From: Fasciolopsis buskii
Lineage: Eukaryota; Platyhelminthes; Trematoda; Plagiorchiida; Fasciolidae
NCBI GenBank assembly: GCA_008360955.1
Contig: LUCM01004404.1
Location: 33,442 to 97,441, forward strand
Reading direction: 5' to 3'
Length of the DNA: 64,000 nt
Both the position numbers and the translations under genes were made by a program. The notes below the pieces were generated by a model. That model was not told the DNA's origin. It made no database searches and saw nothing but the letters and a program-made list of their open reading frames with translations. Numbering within the stretch: the first letter of the stretch is position 1; the number at the start of each line of letters is the position of its first letter. Positions 11,401 through 23,985 of the stretch are shown here, one piece after another.

Positions 11401-14400
11401 GTAAAAAGATAAAAGATAAACTAGGACAAGTGGACTGAGTCAAATGAAGTGGGTTAATCAAGACGTGACCCGGACAATCGATGAGCTGAATGGTAGTCAC
11501 ACAGCCTCATGTGCGCTAGTCACCCTTCCATAAACACGGGGATTTCATTCAAGAAAATGAGAATTTCTATCAGTTCGCCTCAGCTGTTTGTGACTGAATT
11601 AGCGTGGACGGAAGTTACCGATCCAGAGAAAGGACTGAGTGACTGATTGAAGGACAGATTTCGGAACCACAATTTGGCTATACTCAATCCTACCTTTTGT
11701 GAATTTGGCACACTTAATTTTTCCGGTCTCAGCCTATTTATCTACAATCGATTTGGAATTTATTGACTTGTATTAAGGAGACCTAGTATCCGGAGTCCTA
11801 ATGACATTCAACGACCGAAACGAATTGAAATACTATCAAACTGGATCGATTAATCTTAGACAATGGTTCTGAGAGGTGCCAGACTACTTCTCCTCATTCC
11901 GGATGAATGATAAATTTGTGAGAATGTTCACGCAATAGGCTAGTCGTGGCTTGCGTGATTTACCAGTTCCTATCCACGAATGCCCTTTGGTTCAAACTAA
12001 AGTGTCATTCACATCACTTGCGGGTTCGAAAAAAATAGCAGTTCATGTGGCATGGTTATGATTAACATGTCGTCACTTAAAACAATAAAAATTGTCGTGA
12101 GAGTTATTGCTATCTGGGTTAGAACAGAGAACAACAAAATTACGGGGAACCTCCAGATAGATGAGAGCTATGCGTCACTTTTCCAAGCAAGCCACTTAGT
12201 ATACTGTTACAAAGAAACGTGAAATTCAACACAATCTGTCCAAAGAGATCAATGGAACACTAGTACGGGTTGCTTCCGACCACGTTTCCAGTGTGTTGCA
12301 CTCACTAAATTCTTCGAATATGGATTTAACTTTTATGATGTAGTTCAACCGACTTGTTTTGGGGTCGTTTGTTACAACCACTATGGTTTGAGAATCTGAT
12401 ACAGCCTCTGGATTTACTTATTACAATATCTAAATCATATATTAACAATGCTGATTTTGATAAGATTTTCACTACCAATGCACATGCTTCTTATCTATGC
12501 ATGACTACTGAAATAATGCTTCCCAAAGATTTCCAACCACGGCTGAAATCGAACCTTCCAGTTGGTCATGACATGCATATGATTCGACGGAACAGAAAAC
12601 AGTTGACAGCATCTCATCTAGTTCGATGGGTGGTTTGGTCAACCAAAATTCAATTGGCCAATCCTATCTAATTTAATGAAACTTCAAAAGGTATCCTAAC
12701 CCGATAAAGGTAACTAACCAAATGTCCTTCATACGATTGATATCCGATCGTTCTTAAACTAGGCTAGCAACTTTTTATACGAAATATCGAACTCCACTCC
12801 GGTTATGAACGTCGCCAAACTACTGGTATCTGCGTCGGTCAAATATTCAACCTAGTAGATAACTGTTTGACCAACAGTGGGGTGATGCCTTTCCTGTCAT
12901 CAAAGTAAACGGATAGCGGGCATTCGACTGGAACTAACGGACAGTAACAGTGTCTTCATTTGAAGCTGTCGAGCACTGTTGACTGTCATCGAGGACGACA
13001 TTTGAACAAGATAGATCCAGCATTTTGGACAGCATAGTAGTAACACACAAGCCTCCCTCCATGAGAAAGGGACCGTGTTCAAACCCTGGATGAGATGAGA
13101 TGACTGTGCTCCACTGAAGAGCTCTAGTGAGAGCGAAATTCAACGCTGGTGCTTCGCGAGTCCAAAGTTAACTGGAAGATTCGTGGTTTGTGCGTCGAGA
13201 ATGGAGTCCAAAAAGGCAATCAGTGAAAGAAAATAATAGCTTCGAACCGGAATATGTGTTCCCGGCGAGAAATTCCAATTTGCCCGCGGTTACACGTTTA
13301 ATCGCTTTTGCACCAAACTTGTACACATGACCTTTAGTTCGGATTGCTTTCGCACCGAGTTGTAAACTCGTCCGGAGATAGAGAAGATAAATAAACGAAA
13401 GGACAGAGGCCGAGCTAACAGAATTTATCAATTAGCCTAACGTACTTAGTACGTGCAGGAAGTCAGGCCATGTCGTGCTAGCGCTTCGCAAATGTTTTTT
13501 CATTGTTGAACAATTTCGCCGAGCTGGAAACACTTGAGTAGACGATTCATGTGGTGAACGACCAAGCCACACACGAATAATGTAGCACCGGCACTCAGGC
13601 AGATTGCCTCTCTCGACGGCAACGTGAACCAATTTGACGTTGAATTCGAAGCGCAAAATTATTATTTCATCAAGCTTCTTCGCTACGGTTCATAATTTTC
13701 CCCCTGATAGACATTGATTTGCAAAATGATTAGAAATTCATTTGTTTATTTCTTCTCACGCAATTTCGACGAAGACTCGCGGCATTGCCGTACAAGTGAA
13801 TTGTCGACGAATTTGTTGTTTTTCGGAGTTAAAATGACAACAGGATGTTCAATTGACTAGAAGATTCACTTACGTTGTTGTGCATTCACAGCTGGATGAT
13901 TTGAGCCTAAATAGTTCCAATATCGATGTCTCAGTTGTTAAATGTCGCGGTTGATCCGAATTACTGATAGATCTAGTGATGGCCTGATCCGTTCGACTTT
14001 GTTCAATCATGCAAATGGATTGTCGATCTTACCACATCAACAATCCCCACATTCAAGTCCGTCAACTAGTGCGTGACTTTATTTTGTGGCATCCGATCTA
14101 CTAGAAAGAATGAAATCGGCTTAAATTCACAATGACAGTGTTGCGCTGCCTGTGCGTGGATAAAACAACAACAACAACAACTCGGAAATCGACCCATTTT
14201 TCCTTTTGAAACAAAACAGATAAAAAAACCACCAAAATTCGGAGGCAAACAGAGCATTGTACTAGGTCTAACAAGTCAATGTGTTCGTTTGTACGCGTGC
14301 AGGATCGTCTCACGAGGGATAACCGAATACGGGGTGCAAATTAATGTGAAGAAAACTACTTCACATAACCAGCTACCGTTTAATAATGTGAAAACAACAT

Positions 14401-16360
14401 TCGTTTTGCACGATTTGCCCCCTGTCTGATTGTTTCGTTTTCGTGTTTTTATTAATCAGACAGCGCGACAGCAGCCGAGAAATTCATCAATCCCGAGCAT
14501 CCAGTTCGGTCTGATTTTGCACAACCCCATTAGCATAATCAACAGCTGCACGTTTTCCTTCTTTTTCTATTTCAGACTGTAATTCACCAGACACTGCACG
14601 AGTTGGAACAGACAATTTGTTTTGCTTAATCAAGAGCTACTGATACAACCAACACTACCAATAAACTGTTTCCTACAGTTGGATGGAACTTACACGTGAT
14701 GCGCAGCTTTGCGATCTGAATGAACCAGCAATATATTCACTCTGCTCTATATTGGTGCTGTCAAATCAACGACGGAAGCCACTAAACGGTATTCACAGTG
14801 TAATAAGTGATGGAAAGTTCTGTGGTCCTATTTATATGGTGTTGTAAACAGTAAGGTTGAATCTTGAACTGAGGATTAACTACCTATCTGTAAAGAATTC
14901 TAATCTTGAACCATAATCTGGCAATCAAAGCTCGAATGTGCTAGTGCAGCAAACCTTTAGAATACCTATAAACAAATTTTCGCGAATGTCCTCGTTTGCT
15001 TATTATTTTCTACAAATTTCTGTCGTAAATTTCAATTAATTTCGTGCCAAAATAATAGTTTGGCCGGACGAACATGACAGTCAAATTCTTTCCTATTAAC
15101 GAATAAATAGCCATCGCAGAAAATGTCTAAAACAGACGGTTTAGGGACCAAACGTTTGAGTCTTGGTCCGAGTGAAATCAATCAGCGATTCCCAGTGCGA
15201 TTCGCCCCAAAATAGACTTCCCACGTTCTGAATAGCACTTCGAGACCTCAAACAAACGCGCAGTCCAGTTTGATGCGAAGCCCAACATAGAATAAGACTG
15301 CTCTGCAAATTCTACGATACTACTCATGAGTTAGAAATTATGTACACATGATCCATGCCTTTGACAATGAGCCTCAGTCACTATCTAGCCAGAATGTAGT
15401 CAAAAATAGGACAGTATTCTGCGTTAAAGTGAACGCTGGATGAAGGAGAATAAATAGGAAGTAACTTTCCCGTGGTTCAAGCGAATACAAGAGATTCGGC
15501 ACGCTTGATGTGGTCCAGCAAACGCGTGCCTGAGCGTGACAGCCAAAAATCAATATAAGCAAACAGAATGTCTACATTCGACTGAAGTGAGCGATAAAAC
15601 GGAAGTGGACTGTAACAAAAATAAAGCCACCCGTGACTGCACCAAAAATCCCGTAAAATAATCTCAACTAGAGAGCACATGGACGAACCAAAGAAGGACA
15701 AATAAATCGAGCCGAAAATAGACAGCGACTAAAACCGGTATCATCACGAGCAAGTTGGGCAAGAATAGTTTGGTCTCGGAAGAGGAACGAACAGAAGAGG
15801 GGCGAAAGGAATTTTTAATCAATCTAAATGTTACAGACAACATATCGGCAGCTTACGCGGTAGGTAATGACTTGATTTATTTTCCATAACCTTCTTCTTA
15901 TTGCGTCGACTTAGATTGTTTTTTCCCGATTGTAATGGTTGTTGATACTGTTTGAATGGTTAAGTGTTTTGCCACTAGCATTCTATTCGCGGTTTCAAAT
16001 AACTACTAATGGTTTCATAATCGGGAAACAAGTTCAATGAAGGATCAATGGCTGAGTATTTCCCAGAGTATAATTCTTCCACAACAACCATCAAAAATGA
16101 ATTTCTTAACGTTTCGGTTGGTGAGAGCTTTTTAACGACTTGTTCAAGCATCGGAACTGGTAACCCAAGATGTAAACTTCCTAGCCGTTGCTGATCTTCT
16201 TCGGGAGGCTCACAACTTGCAACAATTCTTCAGTACATTATCAGCCAATTCGCCCGCACGCTTGTGTGTACATATATGTTCCCGCACGTGTAGCAGAGTA
16301 ACAAAGATGAGAGTACCCACACATTGGTTCATTGTGCAAGTTTCCTGGTTCCGAAGTCAT
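11401..16360. other. Anonymous sequence
   Basis: About 5 kb with no recognised gene. The longest frames are a 105-codon plus-strand frame at 12354-12671 and two end-to-end minus-strand frames at 13168-13656; none has a motif I know. At 13297-13369 a roughly 44-base unit is imperfectly duplicated, seen in translation as 'GAKAIRTKGHVYK' followed by 'GAKAIKR'. A tRNA T-arm-like sequence (gtgttcaaaccctgg) lies near 13073, with no clear A box. A short (ACA)n run lies at 14167-14180. Confidence 0.4.
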
Positions 16361-16990
16361 CTAAGCATTGCAAGAGATATAAGGTTTGCGCAGATTAAGA
16401 CGTACAATCACTGTTTGGCTAGGGTCTCTAACTAAGCACGTGGGTTCAGGAAATAGACGTTCGACGATATACAATATCCGCCATTCTTTGTGTGGTTCGT
16501 TAGAAACTCCATTCCCGGGTGTTCCCGCATTTAGCCACGCTAATTGACCCACCTGCGATGAAGTTCCGAATATGTTCCGTTCACAGTATTCTCTCTTTCG
16601 TCCATGACCTGTTTGGTGGGATTCCTTGGGGGCGTCCTGGTGTTTGTTAACAAAGTCGGTAATTGACAACCGAGGATGCTGGACTACCGGTAAACGGATA
16701 CTTGATGGCACCAGTATTTCTCTTCCAATCCACAGAAAATGTGGGGTACAACCGATCGCCGAATAAACTGAGATTTGATAAGCAAACAGAAGCTTCGTCA
16801 ATAAAGAGTCCCAGTTGGTCAAACATTTTGCCTGCAAAGTTATTTAGCAAAGCCTTTGGTGATCTATTGGTCCCCTGTACTAGGCCATTCCCTTTCGGGT
16901 GCTATGCTATGCTCCGTGTCTTATCAATGCTTAGGGTTCTGCATTACGCCCGAACTAGATCACTTTAAAGTAAATCCCTCTAACCGAATG
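16361..16990 (-). pseudogene. Ty3/gypsy integrase, end of core and C-terminal domain
   Basis: The minus-strand frame at 16361-16837 encodes 'WDSLLTKLLFAYQISVYSAI', the stretch just after the catalytic core in gypsy integrases, followed by about 90 residues ending 'VIVRLNLRKPY', which matches the GPY/F-type C-terminal region. Upstream, in another frame (about 16850-16970), are 'IDKTRSIA', a stop, and 'HPKGNGLVQGTN'. In active enzymes this last motif is NG..ER.N and carries the catalytic Glu; here that position is Gln. The copy is therefore dead both by frameshift and by active-site loss. Confidence 0.75.
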
Positions 16991-17488
16991 CAGTTGGCAC
17001 GAGACTGCACACCGAAGAATCCAGTGGTTCATTATCACACAGGCGAGGGCCAGAGCGTTGAGCTGAGACAATGGAGTCGTTTCGCACAAATTGGCAAAAT
17101 AGTCAGATAGTACCAAGATGTATTTTTTCATCATGAGCGTCATGGGAATTGTCCCCGTCTCACCGATCCTCGTGATTTCATTTTGGAAATCCAACTTGCA
17201 TAAGCTGTATAGGTGGTATCATTGCTTATCGTGGGCTCTTGAAGCTCCCGCAATCTTCAGACGAGGGGCCGAACATCAGTACATCCCTTCGTAGATGTGG
17301 TCACCAAATTCCTTGTTGTTCTGAGAACTCAGCCTAGTTGATCGCACCAGCGTTTCCAAGGTGTTGGTAGAAGACCTTTGATCTACCCTAATTACTGACT
17401 GCCGTACAATTATCCACCGCGTATACTTCTCGCTGTAGTAGGAAAATACCCCGTTTACCGCCAAGATCAAGGTATTCCATATCAACAT
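16955..17488 (-). pseudogene. Ty3/gypsy integrase, zinc-binding region and start of catalytic core
   Basis: The minus-strand frame at 16955-17194 reads 'KKYILVLSDYFANLCETTPL', which is the integrase core with its first catalytic Asp intact. It then reads 'QLHSVRGIYF', where families have 'LHSDQG' with the second catalytic Asp, here Val. The frame at 17276-17488 supplies the upstream zinc-binding segment in degraded form (TLETLVRSTRL...). A linking stretch around 17195-17275 reads 'CGSFKSPR' before a stop, matching the conserved 'C...K.P' segment. Frameshifts separate the pieces. Confidence 0.7.
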
Positions 17489-17639
17489 GAAAGAAACGGT
17501 ATAGAACGCTAGACAAGATTGCGGTCAATCAATTTGGATCCATACACAAACTAAGCATAATTCACCTCGTTTACAAGAAGAGCCACAGCAACTAGACAAA
17601 GCGTTCAATCTTTTTTCTTCGCCTCATATACTATTAACT

Positions 17640-17797
17640 TCTTTTTATTAACGAAGTAACAGTCCTCCTCATTTTCCGGAAGGGGCTGCAGCTAACAGAT
17701 CTCTGTCAGGTGGACAAATTGATTGGTGGTGGGGAGGATTCGAACCCGTGACCTTTGCGTCCAAAAGCCATGACATCCTCTACTTAACCACCACCGG
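17640..17797 (-). mobile_element. tRNA-derived SINE, second family
   Basis: The minus strand reads 'ccggtggtggttaagtagag' (A-box region) and 'cacgggttcgaatcctccc' (B box, perfect GGTTCGAATCC), then the family tail, 'agctgcagccccttccgg' and 'ttcgttaataaaaag'. It resembles a tRNA 5' half joined to a unique body. It lies about 140 bases from the integrase relic and looks like an independent insertion. Confidence 0.8.
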
Positions 17798-19359
17798 ATT
17801 TTACTTGACCTCTACCCGAATTAGGACAAACATACAAGCAAATCTTTATTTCATTTAATGTGGTTTTGTAAGTTCTAGTAAAGTCATAAACCTTAATTGA
17901 AAGCGGGGACGCAACAGAGCTGATGAAGTCTTCACTAAGTGACAGACTAACATCATAAAAGGGGTTGATTTTTGCATTCACTTAGTGTTCTATTCACACC
18001 TTCCTTCCAGTAGGGCACATACGATGTGCCCCTAGACAACACTTTTGAATTCAATTAAAATTATTATTTATGTGATTGATCACATGACTTCAGTGCATCT
18101 TTCGAGGATGTTCTGCCTCTTATATCTAACAGACAGTGTGCTCAAATATGCATGTGAACTAACCTGGTGGGCGTCAATCATTCCGGTTTTCGCAGCACTG
18201 TCTGATAGGTCACTTCTAGCCACACTTGACACAGGACTCGTTAAGGAACTAATATTTGCTTACGGAGAAAGCGACCTGATGTTGCTGTAATCCAGCCCCA
18301 GCTTGCTGATTGACAGCACATTTTTTGGATCTGTTTGTTTTACTGGTTCTCACGGGTCTTCCATCGATTACGTTAAGCTATCGTTAGAATTCTGATCCTA
18401 AATTGTCATGGCAATAACCTTAAGTATCTTTGCATTGTAAACTTTGGGCGATTGGTCATCCAAGGTGAAACTTGAAATAATCCGAAGAGAAGTGTGCAAA
18501 TACTATGATGGAGACGGACGTACCGTGAACAGGCATTTCTTGTGATCTTTTACGTCGGACCGAGCAAATCTACCGCGTGACCGGTTATCAGTCCTTTTCT
18601 TTCGCTTATGTACAAGGCGAAATGCGTGTATGTATCAGTGCGTGCGTGTGGCGCGTCGCAAACAACAGTTGGTTGCAGACTGGTGACTTCCCGCTCACAA
18701 TCAACCACCTCTAGCGATACACATCGTGTACTCACACAAACTTGCTTCGTGCATGTGAGAAGAAAGAGAACTGGGAATCAATCATGCTATGAACGATTTC
18801 AATTATTCCCTAATATCTACGCAAGTGGTCAGCAGAAGTGCAACTACTTGTGTAATCATGACTTGGTCAAGTAACGTAGAGTGAACCAACTTACAATTAA
18901 ATTTTGCAATCGTACTGGTGAGTATTAGGGCGATGAAATCAGTACAAATCTCTGCGGTTTTCTTCGGTACAAACCATATAAGACCCTCCATTAAACCGTG
19001 CGCGGTAGAAAATAAAACGATCACAAGCGGTTTGCGGTGGGCACACCTATGTTTAACCAAGCCAGGTCGGTTGTTTTTGAATCAGCTGACCGATTTCTTT
19101 ATTTCCGCCTCCACATCTCGAACGAGGAAGCCACCATACGATCTACGGACTACGATACTGGGGCCGTAAGCAAATGCGTAGGAAGCAATGAGTACATTCC
19201 ATTCAGAAATAGCTACTTCAAAATGTGCACACACGAAAACAGGCTGACGAATATCAGGAAGATTCATCGCGACCTACTTATCGGAAAAAGTCAAACGACG
19301 GATTTCTGTTCCACCAACCTTCATTTTTCATCGCGCATAATTTCTCGTCAGTATTTATC
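17798..19359. other. Anonymous sequence
   Basis: No frame over about 90 codons is recognisable apart from one that runs into the microsatellite at 19360. Overlapping frames occur on both strands at 18550-19270, as expected from modest GC content rather than from genes. I see no tRNA-like boxes or long inverted repeats. Confidence 0.4.
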
Positions 19360-19436
19360 TTGTATTGTATTGTATTGTATTGTATTGTATTGTATTGTAT
19401 TGTATTGTATTGTATTGTATTGTATTGTATTGTATT
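19360..19436. repeat. (TGTAT)n microsatellite, 15 copies
   Basis: Fifteen uninterrupted copies of the pentanucleotide TGTAT run from 19361 to 19435, then degrade to tatat. Because five is not a multiple of three, translation cycles through 'YCIVL' in three frames, making two long plus-strand frames (19037-19465 and 19225-19470) that are artefacts of the repeat. Perfect identity between units suggests recent slippage, so copy number may vary between individuals. Confidence 0.95.
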
Positions 19437-20944
19437 ATATCACGCTGCACAACAGACTTTCGTAAGTTAAGAAATTCACATTTCAGCCAACCAACACTCT
19501 CGACATGTAACAGATAGACATTAGTCGAGCCAATTCCAGTTGTAAAATTTACAACGCGACTCTTCCATACTTTCCTCTTTCTATCCAGAATTCGGGCTAA
19601 GTAGGGAACGATAAAAGTGCGATAAACATTAATACAAATGGGAATTAGTCCATAATTTGCACGAGTGGATGCATACGAGTAGCAGGAAGACAGGAGACGA
19701 CAGAAAGAAAATATCGATGGACAAAAGGCAGGATGTTAGTTTTCTTTGACCCAAATTGTTTCAGCTTATGGATTTCAAAATACAGATTAGTTATTTGTTT
19801 GGTACGGTCAAAGATATAGGAAGACCTATAGGAAGACTTATCGACTTGCGATGTTTTAATACCGTTACATCATTACTTGACGAAAAAACCAGCTGACTCC
19901 ATTGCCTACCGGCGGACTGGACTAAGTAGTTTGATCACTTTAGAGCGGAACTTCAGTAAAAGACAAAGAAGGTTGCAACTAGTTTGTGGATGCTAGTTAG
20001 CTGACGTGGTTAGTTCAGTAGGCACTAAGATATGATACTTTTCGTGAGCAGTTCCAATATCATTCCTGGACTTTTGTAAATCACGGAGAACGTACACCGG
20101 AGTGCATAATGACCCATCATGGTTTAGGGGTCGAACAGTGTCTGATGAGGTTCATGCGGTGTCTATGGTATTTAATTTAGATCCATTTAAAAACAATAGG
20201 TACCCACTATTGTAATGTGTCACTGAGTCAGAAATCTTCCGAGGAATGAGGAACAGTAAGGTGTCAGTCTTTAACCGTTTAGGTTATGGACAAATGCTTC
20301 GTTTTCCTTAACCACTGACCCACATATCCCGGATACCAGCAAAGTTAATGACGTATGCATCCCTGAACAACCAATCTTAAGATACTTCAGTTTTCGCCTA
20401 AACTGATGAGGGATAACCCACTGTGAGGTCCTCAAGTCACCTCGACAATCAACTATCGATACTCTGGGACCCAGTCCACCTAAGAAAATTTGTTCATCAA
20501 ATGATCCGAATAATGACACCTTATGTTCATGCTTCGTTGTGCTCCCCATGCAAGTCATCGGGTAAGGCTCCACATTTGTTTGCGGCTTATTGTTGGCAAA
20601 TCAAGGAGTCCCCGACAGGAGATAGTTTAAGGGCGTCCGCACTCCTACAACATCCAGAAGCCTCTAACTCGCTCGCCATCTGCCTGCTTTGGCGGATTTC
20701 TGATGATATAAAGCCAAATTGAAAAATTCGTACCGCAATTTTGGAACACCCTATATGGTGTGTAGTCGATTTACCAGGAATAATTAGTCAGTATGCCTTC
20801 CCAGACCGCCGTCAGGGCGACCATCTCTATCAAGGATGCCACGTCAAGAAACAGCTGGCCGATAGACTGATCGGTAAATCAGCTTAATTAGTCAATGGCC
20901 TCATTACGAAACCTTCGAGTAATAGTTGGAACTGGGATCTCATT
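19437..20944. other. Anonymous sequence
   Basis: Two overlapping opposite-strand frames of about 100 codons lie at 20271-20722, without recognisable motifs. Two CTGATGAG strings (20142-20149 and 20403-20410) were checked for hammerhead folds, but no GAAA partner strand or closing stem was found. Otherwise nothing to report. Confidence 0.4.
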
Positions 20945-21095
20945 TTGAGCATTAGGAACGTGCATGATTGATGAGTTTAAGAATCACACGGCACTACGTC
21001 TGGATGCTACCCATGCCTAGCTAACAAAAAAACTTACGATGAATCACCGTGTGATTCTTAAGTGGACTCATTATCTATGCTCGTGCCTAAACATT
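20945..21095. repeat. Small foldback repeat with about 48-base arms
   Basis: The left arm (20945-20992) ends 'tttaagaatcacacgg' and the right arm (21047-21095) begins 'ccgtgtgattcttaa'. The inner 15 bases pair almost perfectly, and outward similarity continues with gaps through 'gatgag' and 'cgtgc'/'gcacg' blocks. The spacer is 54 bases. A related right-arm-like sequence, 'gatgaatcaccgtgtg', occurs at about 21039 and again near 63209 followed by similar sequence. It is a MITE-like or foldback repeat of unknown class. Confidence 0.55.
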
Positions 21096-23812
21096 CACAT
21101 AAGGTTCTAGTGCCAACCTAACGAACAAGTGTGCAAGCGTGGGTACGCGTAATCGACTAAAGCCAATAGCCGCGAAACCGGTTATATGCTGCCGAGGAAA
21201 TTTAGTTCTTCCAATCTCATGATACGCATGGTGGTTAAAACAAAAAGTCTTACTCGATAACTTGTATCCTTATTCCGAAGGTAGGTCTTGGCTAACCGAC
21301 GAAAACTTCCGAGGTCATGATACATGCATGCCGTTAATGTTACATTGGGCAATAGAGATTCGTAATCGATCGGGTTATTGTTCAGGAGTTTCTCTATTTA
21401 GGGCCGACGCAGTCCACTGTGTCACAAATGACAACTATATTGGGAACTTGCTCGGTCGAATGCTGCTTACCCAGCACTTTCGCGAATAAATCTCAGGTCA
21501 TCCGGTCAATCTTGCATTTGAGAAGAAGCGAACTCGCGTTTCGCTCACTGTGAAAGTCATCACTGCGTCACATTTACCATCATGCGCAGGGTTTAGACCC
21601 GGAAACTTTCTTCTGGACCAATGCTTCGCCACCCCGTCATCCACCACGTCAGATCTTCACCAGTGGTTTGGACAAATCGCCCCACTTGGCCCGTTCTGTG
21701 TCTGATGTTCACCTATATCTGACAACCATTCGCGAGCTTACTGCGTCCCGAGTGCAATTTTAACAGGATGATCTGAGTTTTGTGCGCGAAAGATGCAGTC
21801 TGGAGAACAAACAGACGGACAAATTTACAACAATCCCAACACACTACTTGCAGATATCATATTGGTAACTTCCGAATAAAATTATTCCTAAAGAAAGTGT
21901 CTAGTGGACAGATCAAAAATTGCATGTCGGTCAGCAAGCGACAGTCGTTTTGAAAAAAACTATAAGGCTCGCGCGAGGCACTTATGCAAGAGTTTAAGGG
22001 AACAGAATTGTGGGCAAAAATCTACACAAAATATTTTCCAGTCGTCAAAATCCGGTTGATTCTTTTAACAACTAATCAAATTCCGCAAGGCTAGTGACAC
22101 CGCTAAGTGAATTCTAGGTCACCATGGCCTTCTCGAAGCGCTGTCCACTACTGATTATCTGGTAGCGGCCGAGAGACAGACCGACTGTTTGTCGGGTGCC
22201 TGGATGACTCTATTCCAATATACCACCTCAACCGTACATCATCTAGGGTTGAATCAATTAGAATCAGTGGCAAGTCGTCATTGGTGTTGGTTACCAGGTC
22301 ATGTAAGCCGCGGGAGAGTCAAGCAAGTTGTGACACCTCTTTTAGAAATGAAATTTAATCGTTTTTCATTTCACCTTACAATTTCACATTTTAACGAGCT
22401 AGCCTCTAAATCCAGTCCTGTAACGACGTGAATCATTTCGGCGATATGCACTAAGAAATTAGTACTTTTGCAACTGCTCTACTCGGCGACCGGTTTCCCG
22501 TAGGGGCCGCAGACAATGAATCCACCGATAATCTGTCCATACTACAGTCGGTTGATCGAGAAGATGGAATTGGTGGAAATGTCAAAGTCTAGTGCGGTTG
22601 TTTATTTGGACAAACAAATTCGGACGACTTTCAAACCATGTGATGTGAATAACTGAACTCACAAGAGCAAAGAAACACATTTTTTCGTGGTATTCTTCTA
22701 CTGCCGAGATTTCTCTTTCATTTTTCCCTGGACTGACACGAGCTTGGCTGTTCTGTCTGTTTAAAATTATTCCATTCTGCCTCACCTGCTGCCCGAATTT
22801 GCACAGACTAAAAATGCACCGTGCTAGCTGTTGGATAAACAATATGTGGAATACTATATCCACATTGAAGCACTGACGTAATCAGATTGAAGTCAGCATC
22901 TTGCAGTACAGCAGTGTCACTTTCGTCTATCCACACTGCGTTTGTTCACCACTTCGTAGACTGGCGATTGGCGAACTGGTAGATTCAATATGTTTTTTTG
23001 CTATGGCTGACCCTCCTTCGGGTTCTACTTTGTACGCACAGACGTCCACAGTGCACGACAGCTTCGAATGAAGACAGAGTTTTTTCCCGGTAACTCGATC
23101 CGGATACCTCCCACCAAGTTAGGCCTTCTCAACAAGGCTCAACATTATTACGGCCCGGACAGTAGAGAAACTTGTCAGGAACATTCAAATCAAGCATCTT
23201 ATCTCCGATACCGTCTGTGTTATCTCGACCATTCCCTACTTCATATCCTTATGCCCATCTAGAGTACACACATACGCCAGCCCGCTATATTTGATCAGCT
23301 TTTCGGCAAGGAACCTATGATTAGCACTGGTAATCAATATGTCCTCCTAAAGGAGTTTTTTTAGTTTAATCATTTCTTGGCTGATATAAAAAAACTGGAA
23401 GTGAAACTAATTTTACCCACCGTCTCTCTATGCCAGTTGCCAGATCATCGGACGTTTTTCAAATTGGTCGGACTCTCTCTATTTTGGATCGGGATTGCCA
23501 GTGGCTGATTATTTAATGCGAATTTTCTGATTTTTACTCTTCTATTCATCGACCTCCGACCGACAATAATTTCCAAACAGATCAGGATTCGGTCGTTGTC
23601 TATATCGGTTAACTACTTACCAAGTGTCGTGATCAGCTGAGGGGCTGCAACACTATAGAGTGAAAAAAAGGTCTTTATACCATCTCAAGATCAAATGTCG
23701 AAAAAATAACACTGAAATGAGAAACTGTGAAGGAAAAAAGAGGACTTACAAATTCATTTTGGGAACAAAGGGTTGCGGTAAATCCGGTTCACCTCCAGTA
23801 CGTCATATATTT
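21096..23812. other. Anonymous sequence
   Basis: No frame exceeds about 95 codons and none is recognisable. No tRNA-like promoter boxes, tandem repeats or long palindromes were seen. Confidence 0.4.
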
Positions 23813-23985
23813 TATCTCTTACCTCTTTTATTAATGAAACAACAATGCACATCAATTTTCAGGAAGGGGGCCGCGGGCAGCAGAGAGCTGCTCAGTGGGG
23901 AAGTTGACTGGCGGTCGGAGGATTCGAACCCGCGACCTTCAACGTCCAAACGCCACGACCTCATCCGTTTGGCCACCACGACTGG
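23813..23985 (-). mobile_element. tRNA-derived SINE, second family
   Basis: This is the fullest copy of the family. On the minus strand the head 'ccagtcgtggtggccaaac' leads through 'ggcgtttggacgttgaag' to a clear B box, 'cgcgggttcgaatcctcc'. The tail contains the complement of 'ggaagggggccgcgggcag' and an A/T-rich end, 'ttaataaaagagg'. A 132-codon plus-strand frame overlapping it is a by-product of its GC content. Confidence 0.85.

Larger units (their letters stand above)
16361..17500 (-). mobile_element. Ty3/gypsy LTR retrotransposon relic (integrase region of pol)
   Basis: Read on the minus strand from 17488 down to 16361, several frames together give the integrase order. First is an H2C2-like zinc-binding region with 'WNTLILAVNGVF' and a degraded Tyr-Trp block. 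Then come 'C..FKSP' and the catalytic core with 'ILVLSDYFAN' and 'LHSVRGIYF', then 'HPKGNGLVQGTN', 'LLFAYQISVYSAIGCTPHFL', and a C-terminal 'HKEWRILYIVERL' region. Frames change at least three times and stops intervene. No LTRs, protease or reverse transcriptase were seen, so this is a fragment. It ends just before a SINE at 17640. Confidence 0.8.

Noticed and set aside
13073..13088. B-box-like 'gtgttcaaaccctgg'
   Set aside because: No matching A box and no second copy, so neither a tRNA nor a SINE is supported.
19037..19470. Two plus-strand frames of 142 and 81 codons
   Set aside because: Both end in translated TGTAT repeats (YCIVL); no motif elsewhere in them.
20142..20149. CTGATGAG, first strand of a hammerhead core
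   Set aside because: No GAAA strand and no pairing stems nearby; the same holds at 20403-20410 and 31054-31060.
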